Assembly: GCA_004154925.1 (NCBI GenBank)
Contig: QJNS01000708.1
Location: 238,234-302,233, forward strand
Direction of reading: 5' to 3'
From: Monosporascus cannonballus
Taxonomy: Eukaryota > Ascomycota > Sordariomycetes > Xylariales
Length of the DNA: 64,000 nt
Each line of letters begins with the position of its first letter. Within the stretch, counting starts at the first letter, position 1. Both the position numbers and the translations under genes were made by a program. The notes beneath the pieces were generated by a model. It made no database searches. It was not told the DNA's origin and was given only the letters and a program-made list of their open reading frames with translations. This document shows, one piece after another, positions 1 to 11,459 of the stretch.

Positions 1-2502
1 TTCTGCTGCGAGGTAGCATTGCACCGCCGCGAAGTCAGGAATATTATCAAAAATAGCGGCATTTTGGATAGGTACCCCGGCATCAAGACCGGACACATGC
101 CGAGGGCTCCCGATTTCGACCGGCTCGTTCCACTTGCTCTAGGGGCAGACAACTGGACCACGGCAAGGATATCTATCAAACCATCCCCCGACGGCCCTGG
201 ATCTCAGCTGGTCATTGAATGGTCAAGGAATGATATGGAGTGGTCAACCAAGGCCACAGTCGGCGGTGTTATTCGTGTGCGAAACAAATACTTCTACACT
301 ACCGCGGCCCATACATTCCAGCATCACATTACTGCCAGTAGGACAACTAAGAACTTTGACACAGATATCTTCCGGCCTTCTGACGAAGACTGCTGCAGCT
401 TCGACGGGGATTCGGAGACCGAAGTGAACGATGAGGAAAGTGCCGGTTCCGCTTGCGAGTTTACGGAACTCGGATCTTATGACGATAAGCTTGAGACATT
501 GGTAAATGGGAAGACCATCTGGGATAATCCAGCCGACCAGAACCAGAAGCAACTCATACAAGACAATCCGACAGCTCCAGATAGGGCCCCTCCGCTGGAT
601 TCCGACGCTGTAGCACCCAGCTATGATTTCGAGTTTGATCACCCCCGCGAGGTTTTCATTGCCACGCTCAAAAGACCTGAAACTGGGTTGGACTACGCTT
701 TGATCGCGGTGGAAGATCCGAGACACTGTACCGAAAATACCGTAACAGGCGTCTCAGATCCCCAGTTTCGCATTGTGATAAAGAGTCTCGCAAGAGAGTT
801 ATCCGATAACGCTGCCATAATCGCAGTCACGCCCCGTGGAATGATACTTGGGAACTTGTCCGCAACGCCATCATACGTTCGTACTCCAGATGGGAAGAAG
901 TTCCACGAGATGTTCACAGCGAAGCTAGATGCAAAGCTGGAGGTAGGGGATTGTGGTTCTTGGATCATAGACAGAGAGACTGGAAACCTATATGGTCATA
1001 TCGTTGCAGGCTGTCTTACTTCTGGCGCAACATTTATAACCCCATTTACAGATGTCTTTGAAGACATTCAGCGAAATCTTGGGTTCGCTCCGGAGTTTCC
1101 AGTATCAGTTCATCATCCCATGCAGACCAGCTCCGAAAGGAGACAACCGGGAAACCCGAGAGGCGAAAAGGCAATTTATATAAGAGAATATTCCACATCG
1201 GACCAGCTACAAGGCGCAACCCCTTCAGACAAGAGTGGGATGGTTAATATCTGGATCAAGGAGCTAAGAGAACAATTCGAACAGCGCCTGAAGCAGAAAC
1301 GACAGCATCACCAACTTATGCCATTAGAAGCTTCGGGCTCACTACCCCCGACATATATGACAAGACGATGTGCGCCCTTCTTGTTCCCAGAGCCTCCTCC
1401 GCCCTACGATGAAGGCTCGCAGAAATTTCGCCGTCTGCTAATTTCATTGTCCGCAACTCCAACTAAGTGGGAAGATCCTGATCTGCTAGAAGAAGTACGG
1501 CGGACAATCCCACTACAACATATTGGCGATAAAGCTGCAGAGGAGCTCGAGTTACTCAACGCCGACGTGAGCATGTTTGTGAGCTCCTCCCATCGTCCTG
1601 CTTGGGGCTACGAAGATTGTGTCGTGCGGGCATTGCTACATTGGTTCAAGAGAGACTTTTTCACTTGGGTCAACCACCCACCGTGTGACCTCTGCCACTC
1701 ACCCACCGTTGCCCAAGGAATAGTCAGTCCGACTCCCCAGGAATCAGCAGATGGGGCCGCGAGGGTGGAACGGTATCAGTGCTCGCAGAATTTTTGTGGT
1801 CGACAAGTCCGGTTCCCCCGTTACAACGACGTACGGATGCTCATGAAAACGAGGCGTGGTCGCATTGGCGAGTGGGCAAATTGTTTCGGTATGCTTTGTC
1901 GCGCAGTGGGCCTCCGTACACGCTGGGTTTGGAACGCGGAGGACCACGTCTGGGTTGAAGTCTATTCAGAACATACGGGGCGTTGGATCCACGTGGAACC
2001 GTGTGAGGAAGCGTGGGATAAACCAGGGATTTACACTGAAGGTTGGGGAAAGAAAATGTCATACTGCATTGCTTTTTCCGCCGACGGTGCGGCAGACGTT
2101 ACTAAGCGGTATGTGAAGACGCCAGCGCATGCGCTAGAGCGCAGCAGATGTCCCGAACCGGTACTCCTGGAAATCCTTAGCGAGATCCGAAACATGAGGC
2201 GCTCAAATATGTCCATGGAGGATAGAGTACGCCTGGCACGAGAAGATCTCAAGGAACAACAGGAGCTTCTAGTTTCTTACCTCATCGAGTCTCTCGGGTG
2301 GGGACTTACTCATAGGTCAGCTGCGTCTTCTCAAATCCAGGCAAGCCTGGAAACGGCTGTAGATCATGCTAGAATAGATTCAAAGATTGATGTAGACGGT
2401 TCTAGGGTGGGTGTAGGTATACCTACCTTCATCTCCGAACCACAGAGATCGGCAGCTTCAGGGGAAGTGGCAGACGCCCCCGGAGAGGAGGACAGGGCTT
2501 AA
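1..2502 (+). CDS. Trypsin-fold peptidase-like module fused to PNG1-like transglutaminase module (5' partial)
   Basis: One intronless frame, open to the left window edge; the first in-frame ATG is at 97, so the 5' end is missing or uncertain. Counting residues from base 19, the N-terminal half has a chymotrypsin-like arrangement: TTAAHTF with His98, LDYALIAV with Asp225 and GDCGSW with Cys312 where serine proteases have Ser. The C-terminal half (about 405-760) matches peptide:N-glycanase: a CDLC / CSQNFC zinc site (556-593), then GEWANCF, WNAEDHVW and GWGKKMSYCIAF. By alignment recalled from mouse and yeast PNGase, the catalytic Cys is Ile616, His643 is kept and the catalytic Asp is Glu660, so deglycosylation is unlikely. 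An acatalytic PNG1 with a polarity role is reported in Neurospora. A PNG1 of about 450 residues is usual; the extra 400-residue peptidase-like module is odd. The role of the fusion is not known to me. Confidence 0.82.
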   Translation, partial: FCCEVALHRREVRNIIKNSGILDRYPGIKTGHMPRAPDFDRLVPLALGADNWTTARISIKPSPDGPGSQLVIEWSRNDMEWSTKATVGGVIRVRNKYFYTTAAHTFQHHITASRTTKNFDTDIFRPSDEDCCSFDGDSETEVNDEESAGSACEFTELGSYDDKLETLVNGKTIWDNPADQNQKQLIQDNPTAPDRAPPLDSDAVAPSYDFEFDHPREVFIATLKRPETGLDYALIAVEDPRHCTENTVTGVSDPQFRIVIKSLARELSDNAAIIAVTPRGMILGNLSATPSYVRTPDGKKFHEMFTAKLDAKLEVGDCGSWIIDRETGNLYGHIVAGCLTSGATFITPFTDVFEDIQRNLGFAPEFPVSVHHPMQTSSERRQPGNPRGEKAIYIREYSTSDQLQGATPSDKSGMVNIWIKELREQFEQRLKQKRQHHQLMPLEASGSLPPTYMTRRCAPFLFPEPPPPYDEGSQKFRRLLISLSATPTKWEDPDLLEEVRRTIPLQHIGDKAAEELELLNADVSMFVSSSHRPAWGYEDCVVRALLHWFKRDFFTWVNHPPCDLCHSPTVAQGIVSPTPQESADGAARVERYQCSQNFCGRQVRFPRYNDVRMLMKTRRGRIGEWANCFGMLCRAVGLRTRWVWNAEDHVWVEVYSEHTGRWIHVEPCEEAWDKPGIYTEGWGKKMSYCIAFSADGAADVTKRYVKTPAHALERSRCPEPVLLEILSEIRNMRRSNMSMEDRVRLAREDLKEQQELLVSYLIESLGWGLTHRSAASSQIQASLETAVDHARIDSKIDVDGSRVGVGIPTFISEPQRSAASGEVADAPGEEDRA

Positions 2503-5264
2503 CGATACCAGAAACAGGTCCGCTAGGCCGGTACATGTCAGAAATTTGGGAAAGGACTTTCCTATACTATATTCGTGGGTTCCAAGTTTAACTGGCCTGG
2601 TTTCATTTAGCAGCTCGTTCGTTTAAAAATGACGCGTTCCGCAGAGATCTATGCAGCTACAAGGATTTATGCATCAAGTGGCGTATTCATAATCTGGGAT
2701 TTCTACTATATCCCACATTATCTATCCCCTGACAACCAGGAATAGGGGTTACGATATCTGCTCATGCGGTTGCATGTATTTACCCCTGGGCCTAGCTATC
2801 CGACGTTGCCAGACTTTTGATCACACGTGCGACTTTACCACCCTGAAGTATATAAAGAAATATTATGAGAATAGGGCGGATTTTGAATCGCCAAAAGTCG
2901 AATTGACGTTTCCCCTGCTTAATACCGCGGCTAAGATATTGCTCGGCGAAGTAACTGTGGATTACTAGATAGCCTAATTGGCTCTTGGAGCCAAAAACTG
3001 CGCTTTGCTCTTTGATATCGACTACGCCTTAACTTCCAGGAGGCGAGATGCTTTTTTGACCAGTGATAGATATTGATATGAGCACGGCTGGTGACATCAA
3101 CATATGTGAAAGCATCGCCTGCGCCGGTGTCCAGCACCACCTACCAGCCATTTTCGGGATGGAGTTGTCTCCATGAACCCGTGACACGGATAGCACCTGC
3201 TCTACGCTTGCTTACTCGCCGCGTCGCTTCGGCGGTGATGTGTCCCTGCACCTACTCTCTTATTGCCTCAGCCTAAGAGTGGCCACTCGCTTCTCTTACT
3301 CAGGTCGCCAAGGCCGACAAGAGCTATGAATTATTACTAATTAGCCTTACGAATCCATTACCTGCACGATTTCTATGGGAACGAATGCACTTCTTTAGGG
3401 TGGCACTGGCCAACAGATGGTCAACTCCGACAATATGCTTTTATCTGTCGATCCGTCACCTTAGTTTCCCGTCGCAGCCTTAAAAACGGTGTTGTTTGAA
3501 TCTAATACGAGTCTCTCGCAGATTTACGGCTTGACGACCTGAGTGAGGGAAGCGAAGGGCCGCTTTTAGGCTGAGTGAGTAGCACCAACTAGATACGGTC
3601 TACTTCACTTGGATGAGGGAACCAGCGGTGAGAAGAGTGCATTCGTTCGACGGTCGAACTGTGCAATCAGGCGGCTTTCACATTCGGTTAATCTAAGTCT
3701 TCGTACAACGACCATAGTAACTGCGAAGACCGTCAAGGGTGCCCCTTTCGAAAAAGAGGGTGGAGGGAGAATGGGGACGAAAAGGAAGCAGAGGGCGATA
3801 AATTGACATCCTCACATGCCAAAGAGCTCCTTCGACCTGTCTATACTTATGGGGCATAGCCTCTTTATACGTCAGGTAGAGGCGCATAGACGAAGTATTG
3901 CACAAGAGAAGTGCCTAGCATTTAGTTACAGCCTCGATTCGGAGAGTAGCGCGGGGATGTTCACTTGTCTGTCGGTTCTTGCTATCATACTATTGTGCCT
4001 TCCGCCAAAGTTCTTTACACGCGTCTCAACTACTAATAGGAGAGGCGATTACGTCACAATGAGATAGGACGACAAGACGCAAAACTGGCCTTCAAAAGCG
4101 CACCTGCCTCAGGTAGTTGGTAGTAATGTGGGGCTCCTCAATATAAAACCCTTCATCCCCTCCAGTTTTCACTCTTTTCCTTTCTTTTCTTTCGTGGTCA
4201 TGGTGGTGTTGTTGCTGTTGTTGGTGGTCGGGTCTCGGGCAGCTCAAGAATCGCCCGAGATCACCGTTCTTCGCCTACGGTGGGCACGTCGACGTGTCAC
4301 GGCCTAATCTTTGGAACTCCCATTACTCTGTTTTCATTGGAATCTTCACCCTGCGTGGGGACCCGAGGAAGACTGAAGATGCCGTAATGGCTTGTGAGGT
4401 TAAGTGTTAGGGATTTATCGATGTGCTTAGGGCAACCTTGTCTCTTGACGGTATTGTGGATAGAAGGGCAGAGCCCTCGTGTCTCATGATTAGCTTCGCG
4501 CCTTTCGCGATGCGAAATCGGGCAAGGGATACGGGCTTCCGGCCAGTTAGCACTATTACGGCTGTATTCTAGCTGACTGAAGATATCCGTCCCTGTAATG
4601 GCTTCGACATGCTATCATGCCTGCTCACAGTTCTAGCCACTCGAACGACTGCGGCAAACCTTCCCTCAAAGCCCATGGGCCCGGACAGAAGAATCAGTGG
4701 TTTAATGCAATGTCTACCTGAGAAGAAGCAGCAAAAGTCATGAAGGCTGAGTGATCGCACCACCGCCAGTAGCGTCTTGTCATATTTAAATACAACTGCT
4801 ACTCAAATTGAGTCAACGGCTGAATCGTCGACAATTTTACTTGAAGCGTTATCAAGTGATTGCTAATAATCTTGTTCCTAATCAAAGCATCAAGGTCGGC
4901 GATGGGGGCCGGGCGCAACATGCATTTGGGGACCGAGGGTCAAGGCACTTCCTTCCAGCCATCACCGCACGTGAAACAGCAATCTCGTCTTAGCCTTCCT
5001 TCATACATTATATTCACTGAAGTATTCAACTGATCGCGATGATCGGCCTTCTTACCTTCTGGCTAGCAAAATTATCGTGTCGGAAGTTGCTGCTTCTAAT
5101 ATGGGATGGTTCGTATAGCCACCCATCTCTTTAACAGGAACTACTTCCCAATGATTCTTGAATCCCGTGGTCGACAAGGCGCTCTTATGGTTAGAATCTC
5201 TCGCTTCCAGCTAACCAAAAGACCTTTACTGTAGTCTAAGTAATTTCTTCACCCAGTCGCAGTG
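2503..5264. other. Intergenic, no supported gene
   Basis: All reading frames here are short and lack recognisable motifs. A short run of GTT/GGT-type repeats lies near 4200-4230. I see no tRNA, rRNA or transposon termini. Confidence 0.6.
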
Positions 5265-6320
5265 GCCCCCAACAGGATCCACATCGTAGGCGCAACCGGA
5301 CGCCAAAGGCCGCTCCGTCCTCCATAAACTTTCCAACAAGCTGCGCTCCCCACCCCTACCCTCATCAACACCAGCACTAGCACAACCAAAGCCTTAAAAT
5401 CCCCGCCCTAGCCAGCAACGCCACGTCCTCAAAGCCCGGGTCCTAGCAACGGCGCATCCTACGCTAGACCTGCATGTCATAGAGGGCTATGCACAAGGCC
5501 CGGACCCCATCTTCCCCGCGCACCCGGACATCGACACCATCGTTGCGTACACGGTCCCACCGGAAGAGCGCCCCCTAATTCGACGCTGCGGAGCGAGCGG
5601 GCGGGCGTCAAGCGCTTCATATTCTCGAGTGTGGACCACGGCGATGACGAGCGCAGCTGGGACCACCCTACTCCCGTGGCCCACTTTGCCGACAAGTTCC
5701 ATATCGAGGCGTACATGTACTTGGTATGGGAGGGCGAGACCGGCTGGGAAGAGGTGGCTGTGTGCGGAGCATCCCCCGGGGGGGACGAAGAAGAAGAATG
5801 ATGGGAGGACGACCTACACGATCCTCCGCCCAGTGGCCTTCATGGAGAACCTAAACCTGACGTCCTTCTTCGGAACCGCGTTGGCGAGCCTCTAGGCCAC
5901 GATGCAGGCCGATACGCCGCCGCAGCTCACCAGCCTGCGGAACGTGGAGCTCTTCGCTGCGGAGGCGCTGCTCGCCCCCTCGTTACGTTCGTCCTAGGAA
6001 AGAAGATTCGCGAACCGCGCAATCAGCTCGCGGAAAACTCGCTAACGCTGGGGCTGAGGCGCGCGCCGTCTATGTGATCGTTGCCGGGCACAGGTCCCCA
6101 GCTGACGTACGCGCGGTTGATCATTAGAAGCGGCATGCGCTGGGCCATCGGCGCCGTGAGCAGGATGTTTGACTGGTTTGAGGCCGTCGGCTACGGCGTC
6201 GAGGTCGCGGCGCTGCGGGCCGCAGAGCCGCGGCTCCAGGACTTCGAGACCTGGTTGAGGGAGAACAGCGAGTTTCCCTTTAGCCGCGGAGGTGCAGGAG
6301 AGGGCCTGAAGGGCTTTTGA
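5265..6320 (+). pseudogene. NmrA-like NAD(P)-binding oxidoreductase, broken
   Basis: Pieces of an NmrA-like atypical short-chain dehydrogenase occur in order but in different frames. The Rossmann start HIVGATGRQ lies near 5280 and is followed within a few bases by a frameshift at an AAAGG run. A central piece (about 5605-5715) reads VKRFIFSSVDHGDDERSW, typical of the family. YTILRPVAFMENL lies near 5816. The C-terminal piece (about 6140-6320) has MFDWFEAVGYGVEVAALR and ends FETWLRE..., the normal family C terminus. An in-frame stop follows LASL near 5893. These proteins are about 300 residues and act as redox sensors or reductases. At least three frame changes plus stops indicate a pseudogene; one or two could be unrecognised introns. 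Confidence 0.75.
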
Positions 6321-6755
6321 TTGGTTTGGTCTGTTCATCTATACTGTTGGGGTTGAGGATGGGGTGTACAATTGGGTATCATGATACAGCGTGTTTAGGG
6401 ACGAAGGGTTAGTATGCGTTACGTGAGGCGAAATTCAGATTGTTTAAAGGGTCAGAAAAATAACTTGGCATACGGCTACACTTAGCAGCCAGGAGCATTG
6501 GTAATTTTGTGCGATAACTGTAGAATCCCAGTGTCAAACTTCATAACATTCTAATCTTTATCAGGTGAATACGAAATTCTTAGGTAAAAACCTAACAAAA
6601 AACTTTTTTTTAAGTGACGTTAAATGGATTATGTCCGGGTATCATTATCTATCCCCTTAAACTGGTATTCCAAGGGCCTTTCTTTTCTACCCCCGTAATA
6701 GGTCTCGGTCCGTAAATATCAAGAAACCAAATGCTAAAGCCGGCGGAGCATCCGC
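6321..6755. other. Intergenic between two convergent genes
   Basis: Moderately AT-rich spacer between the 3' end of the NmrA relic and the 3' end of the MFS gene. I see no coding or RNA feature. Confidence 0.6.
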
Positions 6756-9007
6756 TTACGAACTGCGCCGCCCATACGGCTCAAACGGGAAGAGCGCTGA
6801 GACCAGCGCCATGACGCCGAAGAGCGCGGCACAGACGTAGATGGGGCTGCTGGTCGAGGTGTCGGCGGTGGTGGACACGACGCTGGACAGGATGCCCATA
6901 AGGCGGTTGCAGGCGACGCCGACGCCGTTGCCCGTGGCGCGGTGGGCGCTGGGCAGCACCTCGGGCGTGTAGGCGTACAGGGTGCCGTAGTAGACGTTGA
7001 GGCAGAATGCGATGGCGCAGCTGAACCCGACATTCTGCGCCGGCGACCGTACCGCCGTGTACGCGAAGAAGAAGGCCATGGTCGCGAGGGCGCCGATGCT
7101 CATCGTGTACCGCCGCCCCAGGGCCCGCGTGTCGCACATCCACGCCGCGAGTGCCGGCCCGAAGATCCCCGACACGTTCGTCAGCGTATAGTTCCGCCAC
7201 GTGTCGAACGTGCTGACGCCCGCGTACGCGCCGCGGCTCTCGAGGTACGAGCTGTGGTGTAGTTAGCGAGTCAGTTAGCTATTCCCAAGATAAACTCGAA
7301 GCGTATGTAAGTAGGAATGAGCGCGGGGCCCGGCGGAGTGGTTTAAGGGACCGCTTGATTGACAGAGGAAGGAAGTGGACCAAATGACGAAGCGAAGTCA
7401 TACCTCAGGAAAACGTAGAACAGCGGATACGCAAGCCCTATCAGCGTCCAGCTGAACCAGATCATGGAAGTCGAAATGACCATCTTTCGCGTCGCGAAGA
7501 GTCCGGAAAGGTGGGCCCAGGTTTCGGCGGGGAGCGAGAACCTGCCGCTGCCGCCCCGGCTCGCCCGGACGGGGCCGCAGGCCTCGAGTTTCTGGACGGT
7601 GAGCGAGCAGGGGCGGCCGTAACGCAGCGCGAGCGCCCGAAGTCCCGAGACCAGCCGCTCCTCCTCCCCCGCGCCGAGCAGGTACTTGGGCGTCTCGCGC
7701 AGCCTGACCACCATCACGCGCAGCACCGATAGCACGAACACCAGCGCGCCCGCCGTGAACATGACGTAGCGCCAGCCGCGGTTATTGTCCCATGAGCAGT
7801 CGTCGACGGAAGAGCAGTTCCACTTCGGCTTGACTAACGTTGTAATATTTCCGAGTCAGTCTTTCATCTGGTTAATTCAGACTGAACTTGATGTGCAAGT
7901 CTCTCCGGCGCAAGGCAAAGAAAAAAAAAAAAGCACTACGCACCAAGGAACCCCCAGCAGATAAAGCCCGTAACTGCCTGCCCGACGCCCCACCAGCAGG
8001 CGAGGAACGTGAGGACCCACTGGCGGTCGCCGGGGAGGTACTCGAGGAAGACGGTGGTATCGAGGATGAGGTTGCCGCCGGCGCCGAAGCCGATGACGGC
8101 GACGAAGAAGCCGAGGCTGGCCCAGTTGGGGACGGCGCCGGCGACGACGGTCGCAGTCGAGCACACGAACAGGCTGGTGTTGAAGGCCCAGCGGCGCCCG
8201 ATCATGTCGGCGCCGAGCCCCCAGAACAGCGCCCCCGCGAGCACTGCAACATCTGGAGTCAGTCTGCCCTTTCTGATCGATTAAGCAAATAGCCGGGAGT
8301 TATAAGACGTGCTTCGGAACCATATACTCCTAAAAGCATCCATTGCGAAATTTGTGCTCTTAAACTAGGCAATAATGGGGGACGGATAACTGCAGACACT
8401 GCTTACTCCCCGCGTACACCGCCACGTTGAGGCCCGCCGAATAGCCCCGCTCCCCGAACTCCGTGTACGCCGGCGCCGCGATGTTGCCCTGCAGGAGCAG
8501 GACGAGCGAGTCGACTGCGTAACTGAGAGTGTGCGTGTGGTCCTTTTGTCAGTTATTGCTGCTTTAGGGACGAATGCATTATCTCCTTGTCTTTCCTCTC
8601 TCGAGGAAATCGCTTATCCGAAACCGTTGAGCACGAAGAGCTTCCAGTGATAGTTCGTCCAGCCAATCTCGTTGATAGCCTAGATGCAAGAGAGCACACG
8701 GGTACAGGTAAGCATATCCATTTGCGCATGTACAGCAGCATGGGTAGGGAAGGACCAAACTTGGCCATCGCTACGGGACTCCGATAGCGCGACTTCTAGC
8801 TGGCATCTCGTGGCGTGTACGTACGTCATTGACGAGGTGCATCTTCTTGTTGAGAGCGGGGTCCAGGTCTTGCAGCGCCAGGACATCCTCCGCCTCACCG
8901 GCGGTGACCCGCGACTCGCTGTCGTCGGCAATGGCGCCCGCACTGCTCTCGGGATCCCCTCGCCCGCTCACCAACGTGATCTTCTTATCGGAGTCTGAAG
9001 CCATCAT
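6756..9007 (-). CDS. MFS transporter (sugar/organic-solute type), six exons, one damaged splice donor
   Basis: Exons inferred on the minus strand: 9007-8825, 8679-8618, 8522-8407, 8243-7944, 7833-7404 and 7251-6756. They sum to 1587 nt (528 aa) with matching phases. Family signatures: EIGWTNYHWKLFVLNGFG, then YAVDSLVLLLQ (TM1), the loop GADMIGRRWAF (motif A, DxxGRR), RETPKYLL before the central loop, and TPEVLPSAHRATGNG in the second half. The N terminus (about 60 aa) is acidic and cytosolic. An alternative ATG at 9046 adds 13 residues. Five splice sites are canonical, but the donor after exon 2 reads GG/ATAAGC instead of GTAAGC. Unspliced, the next codon is TAA after GFG, truncating the protein before most TM helices. 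The substrate cannot be read from sequence. It may be a very recent pseudogene. Confidence 0.78.
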
Positions 9008-9869
9008 ATTTTGCTGTCGACTGACGTTATCCGCTCTACGGTCCATCAACGAGGGTGGATCGGGGTGAATTTGCTGGTTCACTCGGTTCAGACCACGGCC
9101 TGGATATGAAGCCGGCCCGAGAGAGGAGGTCGCGCGTATAAGTCGCACAAGATCGAGCGAGGCAGGGAGGATATTAGCTTCAAGAAAATAAGCGGCAACA
9201 TGACAAAAGAGACCGAAGAGGGGGAGAATACTCAAGATTCGCCAATGGAGAAAAAAATGTGCATGCAGGCATGTTCATCTGGGCTGTCGATCTCGCTCGG
9301 TGGCAACCAGGAAGGAGGGACCCTTCTGATGTGAAGGCCAAGGAAACACTATGACGAACGACCCTCAGCGACCCCGAATCAACAGAATACCGAACCCTAA
9401 GCCTAGGAGTGTTTCCGGACTCGGAAGGTGGACATGCTTGGCTTTCCCCCCGTGCTCCCGTTGCCGTCCGCTCATAGGCCGAAAATCCGTCCTCTCTCCC
9501 CACGCAAGCTCTCATGCAACGTCAGGGACAGGGAGGGGATATGTATCCACACTGTATCATTGTATGTTTTGGAGATTAGGTTGGGGATGGCGGAATATCT
9601 CGTCATACATTTATTTTCGCATAGAGCTAAACGCGTTTTTACGGAGGATGAGGCGCTTAAGGTAGTCCTCGGGTAATTCTGTTCGAGCTAGGATGTTACA
9701 GCAGCAAACAGGCGGGCTATCCTGCAGTGTACCGAACGTCAATTGTCTTGGGCCGCTAATTTCTGGTGTGACTTCTAAATATGAGTGATTCCCGTTTTGT
9801 CGAGACAATACGGCTCCAAAAAGATTGGTGACTCATAACCAGAATTGGCCCTTCGCAAAGGACGCCGCT
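9008..9869. other. Intergenic: upstream of MFS gene and 3' flank of acyltransferase
   Basis: Contains the probable 5' leader of the MFS gene and the 3' flank of the siderophore acyltransferase. No further gene supported. Confidence 0.5.
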
Positions 9870-11459
9870 TCATAAAGCCGGTCCCTCCCAAGCCTCTCTT
9901 CTTAACCTACAGAGCCAGGACTGCTTATGCGGGAATGCGATCTGCCTGTCCTTCGAGAACCCAGCGTTTTGCAAGTGCTGGATACACCTGTTCGAATTAG
10001 CGACGACGGTGGCCATGGTTTATTTCCTGGGTTACAGCACTCACCTCTCGTTATCAACTCTCGGCTCGAGGCAGATGTTCATGGTCCGGTTGTCCACCTG
10101 GAAGCACCAGTGGACGAGGCTCGATAGCCAAAGCTGGACCCTGCCTCTAGCCCACTCTTCGCCAACCAGCACGTGTATGCCCCTATCAAAGTCTTGCGCG
10201 TCCTGGCCCATCTGTCGGCCCAGAGCATCTTCTTTCACCCAGTAGATCTCGAAGTATCCGAACGGCACGCCATCCCACATGCCTATGGCTGGGAATGAGT
10301 GCTTCGATCGGAGCCCATCTGACAGGAAGTTGGGATGGTATTCTCCCCAGAATGCGGATACCCGCGGCTTCGAAAGCCACATCTGGAGAAGGGACGTGTC
10401 GTCCAGCGAGCACAGGTGAGCATTCTCCCTTTCGGCCGATCCCAGAGGACCAACGTTTGGAACAGGGTTCGGGGAGAGCGAAGCCACACGGAGAGAAAGG
10501 TACTTCCCTACACTCGGCACGAAGCGGGTGTAGAATATTTCGCCCATTCGTGGGGGCTTCTGGCGGAGTGGATGTCGCACGTTGTTTGTTATAGTGTACT
10601 GCAGAGGTGGCGGGGGAAAGTAGGTTGGCAGACGAGAGGGTGAAAAGTAAGGACCGATTGGAAATCCGGGGATAGATGCCAAGCCCGCTTGAGTGTCCAC
10701 GGACAGGTGGCTGCTCCCAAAAGAGGGCGTATGTTGGTGCCCGTGGAGCGATTCGCCCTTATTGATAGGGGAAGTTGGCCGACTACCGACGGGCGATCCG
10801 GGGTGGGAGCTGTGTTTCATCGGCTGGAGGGTGAAGAGGAATAGGCCACTCGGTATCTGCCAGAACATGCGCCTTGTCACGAACATATTGTCCCAACCCT
10901 GGTTATTCTCGTGGACGCTCGCGCCTACGGCTGACTCCATCGTGCTTATCAGGCCCATCCTCTCAAGCTTGGGAATCATATTCCCGGTACGTAGTACCCC
11001 TTCACGCTTGATTCGTATGCGCCATTCGCCCTTCGGTCTTGCGGTAAGTGGTGTGTTTTGGGACTGCTTAGTTTCGAGATAAGGAGAGGGCTCGGGCTGT
11101 TGGAAGTACCAGTACAGAGTTATCCACATCATCAGAGCTATTTGGCGGGATGCGCTGGCGGGGGGTCTGTAATCACTGCTAGAAGGGTGTGAGATGGATG
11201 AGATAAAGACAATGTCATTATGAAGGGTCGGTTTGCTGTATTTGTGAATATGATGCTGTTTAGGATGGGGTTCGCTCCCATCTTCTCCATCGTCTACATG
11301 GTTGTCGCAATTATCCTCGCTGTGCAAAACCACCGTCCACCCTGCCGGAAACGGGGTCGGGTGAATATGGAACTCGTTGGACTTAAAGAACAGGCCGGAG
11401 AAGACGGGCTGTACCGTGAAGTTCTGGCCGTCTGGTAGATGAACGATGGACGGCGCCAT
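9870..11459 (-). CDS. sidF: SidF-type N5-hydroxyornithine acyltransferase (siderophore biosynthesis)
   Basis: Exon 1 is 11459 to about 10044 and exon 2 about 9987-9870, joined by a short GTGAGT...ACAG intron, giving about 506 aa. The start is MAPSIVHLPDGQ, the usual start of this fungal family; in-frame upstream ATGs are ignored for that reason. Conserved blocks: MWITLYWYFQQPEP, KGEWRIRIKREG, PPRMGEIFYTR, then the IucB/GNAT-like acyltransferase core with HSFPAIGMWDG, PFGYFEIYWVKED, DRGIHVLVGEE and EPRVDNER. Exon 2 supplies IAFPHKQSWL and ends EAWEGPAL, matching the family C terminus. Family members transfer an acyl group (anhydromevalonyl for SidF, acetyl for related enzymes) to N5-hydroxyornithine for fusarinine- or coprogen-type siderophores, in peroxisomes for SidF. 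A MirB-type transporter lies 11.5 kb away. SidL-type specificity cannot be excluded. Confidence 0.83.

Noticed and set aside
7888..8292. Acidic plus-strand frame over the MFS gene
   Set aside because: High-GC shadow of exon 4 of the transporter on the opposite strand; no motif of its own.
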